Shown here one piece after another: positions 23,345-31,552 of a stretch of DNA of 64,000 bases. The notes under the pieces are model-generated. The model was given only the letters and a program-made list of their open reading frames with translations, was not told the origin of the DNA and did no database searches. Location: NCBI RefSeq assembly GCF_036880985.1, contig NZ_JBAJNO010000008.1, positions 1,240,001 to 1,304,000 on the forward strand, given 5' to 3'. Origin of the DNA: Limibacter armeniacum (GTDB taxonomy: Bacteria; Bacteroidota; Bacteroidia; Cytophagales; Flammeovirgaceae). A program made the translations under genes and the position numbers. Each line of letters begins with the position of its first letter. Position 1 is the first letter of the stretch.

Positions 23345-24333
23345 TGAAAAAATTCAATACACCTCCAAAGGGAGCAATCTATAATACTGCTGATTTTGAG
23401 CACCTGTATAAGTCTGTAAAGGAACTGGCTGATGCGCTTTCAGGGGTACTCACCGAGAGTGCGGCACCTGTCAGGATTACAGGCGTGGAATGGACAGTGA
23501 ATGTTTCGAATTATAGCTGTACCGAAGGTTGGCTTTTGTATCAGAATACCATTTATAAGGTGGAAGCATTTTCAGGAACTGCCACTGGTGCACAGGTACC
23601 TGTATTCAAGCTACAGACCGTAAATGCAGTTCATGAGCCTCATGACCTTTACGAGGGCTTTAATAAGGTAGGTTCATTCTTTCTCTGTACCGAGGAAAAG
23701 CTAAAGCCTGAGTTTGGGGCTGCCGGAACGGGATTGTTTGATTATGATGCCATTATCAAGAACCCTGTAAAGCGAAACAGTGATGCCATTGCGGGACTTC
23801 AGGGGCTTTTGCCAGGGATGATTGTGGATTACTATGGCAGTCTTTCAAATTTTAATGGTTCTGGTTTGGGTATTGGCGACATGATTGGCTATGCCCTTTG
23901 TAATGGACAAACACATGACCTTCCAAGTGGTCAATTCATAACGCCAGACCTCCGAGGTCGCGTGATTATTGGCAAGGGAGACTCTTCACTTGCTGGTGGA
24001 AACCCAGAAGCCAACCTGAATGAATATTTTGAAATAGGGAATGTGGGAGGTTTAAGGGAAGTTATCCTTACCATCAACCAAATGCCTGAGCATAATCATA
24101 ATGTAGGGAATGGGACTGCCAGTGTCGCACAAGGTGACTTTGGTCTGATTCGTAGGTCTGCCACTACTGATACCAATAGTTGGACGGTTGATGCAGTGGA
24201 TGCAGAAGGAAAAGGAGTTGAGCCTGATGTAATTACAACGCCAAAATCCATTCCAATGCAAGGAGGTGGGCAAGCTCATGAAAACAGGCAGCCTTATATG
24301 GTTTTGGGCAAGGTAATAAAGCTACCACTATGA
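23344..24333 (+). CDS. tail fibre protein with phage tail collar domain
   Basis: A 329-residue protein. The C-terminal half has the tail collar pattern: 'IGDMIGYALCNGQTHDLPSGQ', 'TPDLRGRVIIGKGD' (about 198-212), 'LTINQMPEHNHNVG' (about 238-251), and a final 'ENRQPYMVLGKVIKL'. Such domains end short fibres and carry metal-binding His residues (HNH). The N-terminal half (about 1-150) would attach it to the baseplate. It overlaps the next fibre gene by 4 bases. Confidence 0.82.
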   Translation: MKKFNTPPKGAIYNTADFEHLYKSVKELADALSGVLTESAAPVRITGVEWTVNVSNYSCTEGWLLYQNTIYKVEAFSGTATGAQVPVFKLQTVNAVHEPHDLYEGFNKVGSFFLCTEEKLKPEFGAAGTGLFDYDAIIKNPVKRNSDAIAGLQGLLPGMIVDYYGSLSNFNGSGLGIGDMIGYALCNGQTHDLPSGQFITPDLRGRVIIGKGDSSLAGGNPEANLNEYFEIGNVGGLREVILTINQMPEHNHNVGNGTASVAQGDFGLIRRSATTDTNSWTVDAVDAEGKGVEPDVITTPKSIPMQGGGQAHENRQPYMVLGKVIKLPL

Positions 24334-26477
24334 AGCTAAAGAAACGCACCACAGAAGGAATGAACCTTCTGGATATAGTACTAACCGAAGAGGGAAGCGT
24401 TGAGGGGATTGTAAATTTCCTTCAGCGCAATCCTGGTATTAATCCCAATGGGATTATTCCCGCAGGTACTGAGATTGTTGTGGATACGGAGGAAGTCCAG
24501 AGCCGTAGTGTGGTGGATTATCTCAAAGGGCGTAACCTTCGGGTGAATACTGGAGATATTGAATCACCTGCATCACCTTCAGAACTTATAGCTGTAGCTA
24601 CTGCTATCGGTGAAATCACCTTAAGCTGGGCAGATAACAGCCAAGGTTTGTATGGCTTTGAGGTATGGCGTAGGCGTAAGGGAGCATTGGAGTTTACGCT
24701 AGTGGAGGAAACGGATGTGGCAGAAGTAGGCTATGTTGATACTGGGCTAGGTCATGGGGTGACTTATGAGTATAAGGTGCGTATTCTTGGCTTTGCTGGA
24801 GCTGTTGATTATTCAAATGTGGCAGAGGCTACCACTATTTCTGCGGATTTGGTTATCAATGCCTCAAATCCTGTAGGTATCAGTATAGCTGGTACTGGAG
24901 AGTGGAGACATGAAGGCGGCGTTTCTTATTTGTTTGCAACTGCTGGGAAGTCTGCTGTTTCAGGTATTTACCTATGTGATGCGGGTGTGTCTGGTGTGGT
25001 GGATGTATCAGATGCTGGTTGGACTTCCTTGGTGTACCTCTGTGTCAATAAGGCTACAAATCTTGATTTGCGTGTAGGTGATTGGATTAATCAGGATGGG
25101 GTAACTATTGAAGTGGTGAATAGCTATGTGTTTAAAGACCTTTTAAAACCTTTTATAGCACATGTTAAACAGGTCAATGATGTTGCTGCCAATCCTAACA
25201 GAACCTTGGATATTGGTATTATCACTACAGACCCAGCGGAAGATGCAGACCTATTGGCTGATATTGACTACTTGATAGCGAATGGCTGGAATGTGAAGAT
25301 TGTGTATGATAAGCTTCTGTCTTTTAAAGTTTCTGCTAAAACATTTTTGGACACAAGAGGAAGAGTCACAGATAATGCTGGGGAGGATTTGTGGCTAGTG
25401 AATGGGCAAGTGTTTGTTAGTGGGTATGTGAATCAAAATGATGTGGTGGAGGTTTATCATACGGAGCCTGCTAGTTTGATGGATGTTATAATCGACAATA
25501 TTATTTCAGGTAATATTATTCCAACACAGTCATTGTTAAGTGGATCAAAACTATCAGCTAGAAATAGTTTTGCATCAAAGCAAGTATTATTTAATCTTAT
25601 ATATGAGATAGAAGGACTCAACCCTTTAAATGAATTTACTCTCGATATATTAGCGAGTGAAACAATTGACTTATATGAAGATGGTGATATTCTCAAAAGT
25701 GAATTGATAGATGCTGTTAAAGTAATTGACAATCTAAATGTAATTTATCCTAAACTTAGAATAGGTCCTGATTCGGGTTTCTCTGGTTTTAATGCTACTG
25801 GCTCTGGGGATTATACTGAAAATGAGAATGTAGCTTGGAAAGAAGGAGATTTTGGGGTGTCGTTTGATGGTAATCAGATACTAAATCAGATAAAATACTT
25901 TGAAGTGTTTGACGATGGGTTGGTAGGTATATTTATCCGTAACAACCTCAATATGGAAGGCTGGAAAATATGGAGTACACAGAATACTTTCTCTTTTAAT
26001 GCTGGTAATACCCCAATTTCAACGGCGGATCAAATTGATTTCTCGAATCAAGTTGCTATAAGTCAAGTTATTTACAATAGTATATATGAGTTTAAAGCCC
26101 CATTAGGCTCGACTATAAACGTGCTAAATCTGTTAAATGTAGATTCAGGTATACATTTGGATTTGTCAGATTATGTAATATCTCTCAATGCAGGATTTAC
26201 ATTTAGATATTGTAGTGCCGAACAACTCATTTTTTCTGGAGTAGGGAACAGTATAGGCGCGGTTGTGTGTGACTTCAGGGATTCAAAACTTAGAGGTGTG
26301 AATGACTGGTCAGGTGTTACATTGAACAACACGACAATCAGATACCAGAATGCTGACAATGGAGGTTTTCCTTTGGAAATCATTGTAGCGGATGGTTCGA
26401 CGATTGCCGCTCCGCTGGAGAATAAACCACTGAAAATACGGACTGTTGATGGTACAATACTTTATTCTAATTATTAA
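24330..26477 (+). CDS. long tail fibre / receptor-binding protein with fibronectin type III domain
   Basis: A 715-residue protein, the last phage gene. After an N-terminal attachment part (1-80), residues about 85-175 form a fibronectin type III module (PSELIAVATAIGEITLSWAD ... VTYEYKVRILGFAG). The remaining 500 residues have no recognised domain; the end (about 600-700) is made of repeated strands compatible with a beta-solenoid. From about 25100 the DNA becomes markedly AT-rich, unlike the rest of the phage, which suggests that the receptor-binding part came from another source. Confidence 0.7.
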   Translation: MKLKKRTTEGMNLLDIVLTEEGSVEGIVNFLQRNPGINPNGIIPAGTEIVVDTEEVQSRSVVDYLKGRNLRVNTGDIESPASPSELIAVATAIGEITLSWADNSQGLYGFEVWRRRKGALEFTLVEETDVAEVGYVDTGLGHGVTYEYKVRILGFAGAVDYSNVAEATTISADLVINASNPVGISIAGTGEWRHEGGVSYLFATAGKSAVSGIYLCDAGVSGVVDVSDAGWTSLVYLCVNKATNLDLRVGDWINQDGVTIEVVNSYVFKDLLKPFIAHVKQVNDVAANPNRTLDIGIITTDPAEDADLLADIDYLIANGWNVKIVYDKLLSFKVSAKTFLDTRGRVTDNAGEDLWLVNGQVFVSGYVNQNDVVEVYHTEPASLMDVIIDNIISGNIIPTQSLLSGSKLSARNSFASKQVLFNLIYEIEGLNPLNEFTLDILASETIDLYEDGDILKSELIDAVKVIDNLNVIYPKLRIGPDSGFSGFNATGSGDYTENENVAWKEGDFGVSFDGNQILNQIKYFEVFDDGLVGIFIRNNLNMEGWKIWSTQNTFSFNAGNTPISTADQIDFSNQVAISQVIYNSIYEFKAPLGSTINVLNLLNVDSGIHLDLSDYVISLNAGFTFRYCSAEQLIFSGVGNSIGAVVCDFRDSKLRGVNDWSGVTLNNTTIRYQNADNGGFPLEIIVADGSTIAAPLENKPLKIRTVDGTILYSNY

Positions 26478-26518
26478 TATAAAAGCCTCCCGGTTATGGA
26501 AGGCTTTTATATTTTTGT
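26477..26518 (+). terminator. terminator of the late phage operon
   Basis: A long stem (ATATAAAAGCCTCC / GGAAGGCTTTTATAT, one mismatch) overlapping the fibre stop codon is followed by TTTTT. Confidence 0.8.
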
Positions 26519-26539
26519 GTGATTGTGATAAATTCAGGT

Positions 26540-26558
26540 ACAATTCGATTAGAATTGT
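26540..26558. repeat. inverted repeat in the phage right end
   Basis: ACAATTC GATTA GAATTGT, 28 bases inside the phage end. Mu ends carry transposase-binding sites in the first 150 bp; this dyad could be part of such a site, but a single short palindrome is weak evidence. Confidence 0.4.
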
Positions 26559-26586
26559 GAGTACATTTCGTTTTACCGTTTATACA

Positions 26587-26720
26587 TCCCTGACAAAGTT
26601 ATAGATGCCTTTTACTTTTTCAGCAGGTGACAGTTTTTGCCAACCCTTTTTAAGAATAAGCTGTTGAATAATTTCTGACGAAAAATCAAGGATAGGCGTT
26701 TCTTCCAGATATTGTTTCAT
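26587..26720 (-). pseudogene. transglutaminase-like protein gene, 5' part, interrupted by the prophage
   Basis: Read leftward from the ATG at 26720, 44 codons (MKQYLEETPILDF ... GIYNFVRD) match the N-terminus of transglutaminase-like proteins, in which 'Y(L)..T..lDf....I' and 'k...iY.fVRDEI' are typical. Immediately after the codon start for the Asp of VRD the reading frame meets TG TAT AAA of the phage and stops (TAA). The last host base is 26587. The remainder of the gene, with the catalytic Cys-His-Asp residues, must lie beyond the left end of the prophage. The gene is therefore inactivated in this genome. Confidence 0.8.
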
Positions 26721-26791
26721 GTGTATTCTTTTAGTCCTTTAACATGAAGCAAAGTTGGTAAGGTGGTGGATGAAAAAATTGTATAAACTGG

Positions 26792-27529
26792 CTATAGTTG
26801 CTGGATCTTCTTTGGTGAAAAACCAAACTGTTGCTTAAAAGCCTTACTGAAATGTGCGCCATCAGCAAAGCCAAACTCATAAGCAGATGCTGTGATGCTT
26901 TGATTTTTTAGGGCTGTAAAGGCAAGCCTTGTCCTTGTCCATATCTGTGCCTTTCTAAAAGAGGTGTTCATGGATTCCTTGAACAAATGCAGGAAACGAC
27001 TTGGAGACAAGAAACAATGTGCGGCAACTTCCTCCAATGACACCACCCTGTGGCTATGTGCTTCCAGATAATCCATGCCTTTCAGGATTCTTGCATCCAG
27101 ATGTGTTCCTTCCTGACATTGGCAACCATAATCTGTGATGGTATCTGTAATGCTTTTTGTAAAATGATTGAAGTCCTGATCCGCCAAAAGTTGCAAGGCA
27201 ATCTCTTTTAGCTGATCAATGATAGGGTCATTCAGTGTCGCTACCTCCGATTCAGAAATAACCTGAAGGTAATGCCCAATCCGTGAAGTGGGGTTCAGCA
27301 GCAGCAGCAGATGATTGCCATCACAGTTGAGCTGATGCGATATATTGGATTGTATCACCATTCCGTTGCTGCTGCAAAAACGATCGTTTTCTGTAACCAG
27401 AGCCAGTTCACCATGAAGCGGAATACTTAGCTGAATGGCATAATGGCTGTGTGGCTTGTTGTCACTGAAAGTGCCCAAAAACAAACCCCAGTCCTTGCCG
27501 ATATGTATATGGTTTTGATTACTCGCCAT
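26792..27529 (-). CDS. AraC-family transcriptional regulator
   Basis: A 245-residue protein with a cupin-like N-terminal sensing half (1-130) and a C-terminal AraC DNA-binding domain (about 145-245) holding two helix-turn-helix units: VVSLEEVAAHCFLSPSRFLH and ITASAYEFGFADGAHFSKAF, then the family end 'FGFSPKKI'. It overlaps the glycosyltransferase gene by 11 bases and is transcribed with it, so it may regulate that gene; the inducer is unknown. Confidence 0.88.
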   Translation of the reverse strand: MASNQNHIHIGKDWGLFLGTFSDNKPHSHYAIQLSIPLHGELALVTENDRFCSSNGMVIQSNISHQLNCDGNHLLLLLNPTSRIGHYLQVISESEVATLNDPIIDQLKEIALQLLADQDFNHFTKSITDTITDYGCQCQEGTHLDARILKGMDYLEAHSHRVVSLEEVAAHCFLSPSRFLHLFKESMNTSFRKAQIWTRTRLAFTALKNQSITASAYEFGFADGAHFSKAFKQQFGFSPKKIQQL

Positions 27530-28784
27530 TTTTCCCTTCTACCATTTCAATGATTTCCTGACCAAAATTTTCTGACTGCATCTGTGCAGAGAGTTTTAAG
27601 GCATTTTCCTTATAGAATTTGTTTTGCCATAGGTCTAGCACCTTTTCCTGAAACACATTTGCCTTGAGCTTGCTGATGGCAGGACCTTTTGGACCAACTC
27701 CTTTCTTTGAAAGGATATCATTCCAAAGAAACTGGTCGATGATATGCGGAATGATCAGGGAAACACATCCGTACTTGACCGCCATATGGCTCGTACCCGA
27801 ACCACCATGATGGACAACGCCATACATTTTTGGAAATGCCCAGTCATAAGGAATCTGGGAGACGAAATGGATTAAATTCTTGTCGTATGCTTCAGGCTCC
27901 ACCAGTCCGCCAGCAAAGGTGTTGATGATGGCAGGGATTCCGTTTTTCTGAAGCACATCCAAGATCATCTTCGTTTTTTCAGCAGGATTAGGATTGGTCA
28001 TGCTACCGAATGTGACCAGCAGGATCTTGTCGTGTTTGCCAACAAAATCTTCAAGCGCTTTGTCAGGTGTCCAGTTAACAGTCTTGTCCCTTTCGTGGTA
28101 GCCAAGCACTTTTACATGCTTATCCCAGTAATCGGGTTTTGAAAATAGGGAAGGGGAAATGGTGTAAATGGTTTTCCCATTGAACAGCGCTTGTTTGATT
28201 TTTTTCCTGCTTATTCCGTCAGAGATTTTCAGTTGCTTGGCAACACTAAGAATGGTCTGTACAAGACCTAAAGAGGCAATGCTGTAAGTCAATTTGTTGA
28301 AGAATGGACCATAGTCACCATCAAATGCTACATGAGCATGCTCTTTTGCATAATGCATGACGTAAGGCATCGGGTAGACAAGGATATTGCAGTCCTTGTT
28401 TTTCATACCCCAAAGGATTGGGTAAATCATTTTACCGTTATGGATAATTCTGTCGGGCTTTTCTTCTTCAATCACTTTGTACTGTAATTCAACCAACTCC
28501 TTGTTGATATTCTTGTAGCGTGTGGCAAGCTTGATGTAGGCAGCCATTTTTTGTAGCCCCGTTCCACCACCACCTAAGGCAGCTTTACCTTCCTTGCTAT
28601 CTAGCATTTCAATAAAGGCAGTACCCAGAGAGGTGAATCGGAATCCTGAATCTTCTGCCAGACTTCTGAATTGTGCTGGGAAAAGGCAAATGATATCATG
28701 CCCCTGTTTTTGCAGGATTTCACCCAATGCCAGAAAAGGCTCCATATCACCACGTGTTCCAATAGACGCTAAAAGAATCTTCAT
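27519..28784 (-). CDS. GT1-family UDP-glycosyltransferase
   Basis: A 421-residue soluble glycosyltransferase of the GT-B fold. The N-terminal 'MKILLASIGTRGDMEPFLALG' binds acceptor; the C-terminal donor motif includes 'YGVVHHGGSGTSHMAVKYGC' (about 322-341) and 'HIIDQFLWNDIL', as in macrolide and sterol glycosyltransferases and rhamnosyl/glucosyl transferases of the MGT type. The acceptor is probably a small lipophilic molecule or antibiotic, so glycosylation may protect the cell. It is the first gene of a two-gene operon with the AraC regulator. Confidence 0.85.
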   Translation of the reverse strand: MKILLASIGTRGDMEPFLALGEILQKQGHDIICLFPAQFRSLAEDSGFRFTSLGTAFIEMLDSKEGKAALGGGGTGLQKMAAYIKLATRYKNINKELVELQYKVIEEEKPDRIIHNGKMIYPILWGMKNKDCNILVYPMPYVMHYAKEHAHVAFDGDYGPFFNKLTYSIASLGLVQTILSVAKQLKISDGISRKKIKQALFNGKTIYTISPSLFSKPDYWDKHVKVLGYHERDKTVNWTPDKALEDFVGKHDKILLVTFGSMTNPNPAEKTKMILDVLQKNGIPAIINTFAGGLVEPEAYDKNLIHFVSQIPYDWAFPKMYGVVHHGGSGTSHMAVKYGCVSLIIPHIIDQFLWNDILSKKGVGPKGPAISKLKANVFQEKVLDLWQNKFYKENALKLSAQMQSENFGQEIIEMVEGKNGE

Positions 28785-28871
28785 TCCAAAAAGTTGATCG
28801 TTAGTTTCAGTTTGGCAGTCAAGTTAGTGAATTCTGTATTTTGTACAATTCCATGTTATGAGGTCAGGAGA

Positions 28872-28907
28872 TAAAAAGCCCAACCGATTGTTTTGAATCA
28901 GTTGGGC
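28872..28907 (-). terminator. terminator after the truncated haemoglobin gene
   Basis: GCCCAAC ... GTTGGGC with an inner GATT/AATC extension; on the - strand the stem is followed by TTTTTAT. It lies 53 bases beyond the haemoglobin stop. Confidence 0.75.
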
Positions 28908-28960
28908 GTCAAAGAGTGAACAAGTAAAATATCCTGTCTATAATGGAGGCAATTTAATGA

Positions 28961-29347
28961 CTAGACCCTAATCATCTGCTCTTTTAATGAATAGGCAATT
29001 GCCAAAATATCTTTTTTGGTTTCCTCGTCTTTTCCATGTTTGTCCAGCACAGAGAGAATGTCATCTACGACATTCATATATTCTGCTTCACTGATATTCA
29101 TCCCTCGATGAGCAGTGAGCATATCCTTGCCGGTGTAGGCTTCGGGACCTCCACTGCCTGAAGCCAGAAAAGTAATCAAGTGCAACCTTACTTCTTCAAA
29201 GTGAACAGGATCATCCTTCAATGGTAGAAACCTCGCTTTAACAACGGGGTTATTCATATGAGCATCAATGATGTCGTCAACAAGGGCAGTAATACCCTCC
29301 AGTTTTCCCAGTCTGTCATAAAGTGATGTGTTGTTATCGGCTTCCAT
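28961..29347 (-). CDS. group 1 truncated haemoglobin
   Basis: 128 residues from the Met at 29347 (MEADNNTSLYDRLGKLEGI); the longer frame upstream overlaps the OmpA gene and is not coding-like. The 2-over-2 globin pattern is clear: 'LYDRLGKLEGI', 'ASGSGGPEAYTGKDM' and the proximal His in 'LTAHRGMNIS'. The position normally held by the B10 Tyr (in 'DFY') appears to be Ile here (VDDIIDAH), which would change ligand handling. Such proteins handle O2 or NO. It follows the OmpA-like gene by 64 bases. Confidence 0.85.
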   Translation of the reverse strand: MEADNNTSLYDRLGKLEGITALVDDIIDAHMNNPVVKARFLPLKDDPVHFEEVRLHLITFLASGSGGPEAYTGKDMLTAHRGMNISEAEYMNVVDDILSVLDKHGKDEETKKDILAIAYSLKEQMIRV

Positions 29348-29411
29348 AATAAAACGGTTGTGTTTGAGTATGATAAATGCGAATTGAATTGGAGAAAGCC
29401 GTAACCAAAAG

Positions 29412-30056
29412 TTACAGCTTTCCTTCTTTCGCTTGTTGTTGCATATCTTCATTGGCATAGATGGCCAATTCTACTCTTCTGTTTTTGGCTCTGTTGGCAT
29501 CGTCATTAGGGTACTTCGGTTGGGTCTCTCCGTACCATTTTTCTGTAATGCGGGACCTGTCTATCCCTTGGCTCACCAGAAAATCACCAACAGCTTTAGC
29601 CCTTTTTTCAGAAAGCTGCATGTTGTAATCATCGGCGCCGCTATCATCAGTATGTCCTTCAATCAGGAGATTGGTGTCCTCATATTTCTTGAAAACTTCA
29701 GCAGCACTTCTCAGGTCATCCTTGTAGGAGTCACTGATTTCGGCTGAGTTGATTTGGAAGGCAAGGGCCGCATCAAATGTGACATTGATCCCTTCATTCA
29801 CCCTGTTTACTTCTGCGGTTGGGATCGCCTGCTCAAGTTCTTGAGCTTGCTTATCCATTTTCTTTCCGATAAGGTTACCTGCTGCACCACCTATGGCAGC
29901 ACCAGCCAAAACACCCCATATGCTTCCTTTAGAAACTGCCGCACCAATTGCGGCACCTCCAGCTGCACCAATGGCAGTTCCTTTTTGCTGTTTATTCATG
30001 GATGCACAACCCATGCAAAGTGTAATAGCAAGTGAGAATATGATCAGTTTTTTCAT
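29412..30056 (-). CDS. OmpA-family lipoprotein with glycine-zipper
   Basis: A 214-residue outer-membrane lipoprotein. A lipobox (LCMGC, Cys16) follows a short signal peptide; residues about 26-65 are a glycine-zipper region (GTAIGAAGGAAIGAAVSKGS); residues about 90-200 form an OmpA/Pal peptidoglycan-binding domain with 'LLIEGHTDDSGADDYNMQLS' and 'NRRVELAIYAN'. It probably ties outer membrane to cell wall. It precedes the haemoglobin gene on the same strand. Confidence 0.9.
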   Translation of the reverse strand: MKKLIIFSLAITLCMGCASMNKQQKGTAIGAAGGAAIGAAVSKGSIWGVLAGAAIGGAAGNLIGKKMDKQAQELEQAIPTAEVNRVNEGINVTFDAALAFQINSAEISDSYKDDLRSAAEVFKKYEDTNLLIEGHTDDSGADDYNMQLSEKRAKAVGDFLVSQGIDRSRITEKWYGETQPKYPNDDANRAKNRRVELAIYANEDMQQQAKEGKL

Positions 30057-30101
30057 AGCAGATTTTGGTTGTATAAAGTCTAATACCTTAAGTCATTTGA
30101 T

Positions 30102-30935
30102 TTACTTACATACCAGTGCCGCAAACATGTCCTTGTCCATCTGGTTCCAACCAAGCTCGTTAGCTTTGGTGATATCGGCACAAACTTGTTCCTTTTCTTC
30201 AGGGGTCATCTTTTCTTTCAGTTCTTTGGCCTTGGTCGTGCCATATTTGTCTTGCATGATTCTGAGTCTTGCATTGCTTCGAATTATGTACATGTCGAGA
30301 TCATTTCGTCCCATGCTTACAGCTTTATCATAGGCTTCAAAGGCTGTGTTATAATCTTTGGCATTCATGTACATATCCCCTCGCTGTATCACAAAATCAG
30401 TATTTTCAGGGTCGAGCGAAACAGCCTGATCCAAATACATAAAAGCGGAATCCTGTTCGCCTAACTGACGGTCATACAGTGCAGCCATCAGGGCGTAGTT
30501 GGAGGCTCTTTCCTTAGTGTTCTGATTTTTTTCAGTCAATTCAATGACCTTATTCAGAGAACTTTTGGCGCCTTCTGCATCTCCCATTTTACCTAAAGCG
30601 GTTGCCTTCTGGAAGTGCGCAACAATACTTCTGTCCTTGGTGAGTTTTAAGGCTTCATCAGCTTGAGCAATGGCATTCTGGTAATCTTCCAGTCCATTAT
30701 AAGCTTCTGCCATATGTTCTGCACCTTGAATCTTGGCATCTCTTGTTTTACAATCGCCTCTAAACTCCTCAAGCATTGTAAGAGCTTCTTGAAAGGATTT
30801 AACTTGGAGTGCAGAATCGGCAGCACTGAGTTTGGTTTTGCACTTCTTGGACATGGTGAATGTTTGCGCCGGTAACAGGGTAGGAAGGGCAATTATCCAC
30901 AGGAGGATGATGAAAGGTGGGAATTTCTTATTCAT
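30102..30935 (-). CDS. exported tetratricopeptide-repeat protein
   Basis: 277 residues from MNKKFPPFIILLWIIALP, a signal peptide ending near LPAQ (residue 23); an earlier in-frame Met lacks this. At least four TPR units follow (for example AEAYNGLEDYQNAIAQADEAL, ALMAALYDRQLGEQDSAFMY, MYMNAKDYNTAFEAYDKAVS). The protein should be periplasmic and serve protein-protein contacts. The partner is unknown. Confidence 0.8.
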   Translation of the reverse strand: MNKKFPPFIILLWIIALPTLLPAQTFTMSKKCKTKLSAADSALQVKSFQEALTMLEEFRGDCKTRDAKIQGAEHMAEAYNGLEDYQNAIAQADEALKLTKDRSIVAHFQKATALGKMGDAEGAKSSLNKVIELTEKNQNTKERASNYALMAALYDRQLGEQDSAFMYLDQAVSLDPENTDFVIQRGDMYMNAKDYNTAFEAYDKAVSMGRNDLDMYIIRSNARLRIMQDKYGTTKAKELKEKMTPEEKEQVCADITKANELGWNQMDKDMFAALVCK

Positions 30936-31054
30936 GCACGCTGTCGTTTTGTGGTAGAGAAAGGGTACACGGTATGTAAAAGAATGTGAACCCTTTCTAC
31001 AAATAATCAATCAGGTGCGTGATTTAGTTCAGATTGTGAGCTGTTTCAAAGATT

Positions 31055-31552
31055 TTATTGATGGAGATTTTTAGCTTTTGCCATCGCACTGATAAAATCT
31101 GTTAGTCTTTTTTCATCTACTTTAACTTGTCCCAAAGAAATATTCAATTCCTGAAAGCCTAGTCCTTTGCTGAAATGCGCCATCTTTTGGTACCATTTAC
31201 CTTTTGATTTGGAAGGCTCAAAAGCTTCATCTATAATAAGGCATATGAATTTTTGTCCATGAACATCGGTTAAGTAGGCATCACAGATTACTTCCCAATT
31301 AATAAAACCCTGATTGGTGGTACGGTCATAGATACCAATCTCATTAATAATGATCTGTGGTCTTCGGTCAAAAAGGTGGAACAAGCCAATTGGAAGCCCC
31401 AATCCAAATAAGCCAATGTTTAACCATCCTACAATTTTAGGCGCTTCTGTATAGATTAAGAGTATAATGCCCAAGGAAACGAATAATGAACATAAAAGGA
31501 TCATTTTAAGGGCTTTCCATGGGGATTTGTATAGTTTGAGTTCTTTCATCAC
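31055..31552 (-). CDS. two-helix membrane protein (STM3941-like)
   Basis: A 165-residue protein with two transmembrane helices near the start (about 15-34 and 40-60) followed by a cytoplasmic beta-rich domain (RPQIIINEIGIYDRTTNQGFINWEVICDAYL). The layout, a KxY start, two helices and then a small PH-like domain with a conserved 'I.W..I', is that of the STM3941 family, whose function is unknown. It begins at the stop of the next gene upstream, so the two are co-transcribed. Confidence 0.6.
   Translation of the reverse strand: MMKELKLYKSPWKALKMILLCSLFVSLGIILLIYTEAPKIVGWLNIGLFGLGLPIGLFHLFDRRPQIIINEIGIYDRTTNQGFINWEVICDAYLTDVHGQKFICLIIDEAFEPSKSKGKWYQKMAHFSKGLGFQELNISLGQVKVDEKRLTDFISAMAKAKNLHQ

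Larger units (their letters stand above)
1..26586 (+). mobile_element. Mu-like transposable prophage, right part
   Basis: A continuous block of phage genes runs from the end of a MuA-type transposase to tail fibres and is visibly more GC-rich than the host DNA to its right. MuB, Gam, terminase, portal, gpF, gpG, gp36, sheath, tube and baseplate homologues identify a Mu-like phage with a contractile tail. The right end is placed at 26586: read inward on the - strand the phage begins with TG (TGTATAAACGG), as Mu-type elements do, and the DNA outside encodes the start of a transglutaminase-like host gene. The left end, repressor and most of the transposase are outside the window, so the total length is unknown. 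Confidence 0.9.

Noticed and set aside
24330-26477. Tail fibre considered as target of a diversity-generating retroelement
   Set aside because: No reverse transcriptase and no near-copy of the fibre end is visible in the window.
24330-26586. Invertible fibre segment as in Mu (G segment)
   Set aside because: No invertase gene, no second fibre set and no long inverted repeats around the fibre gene were seen.
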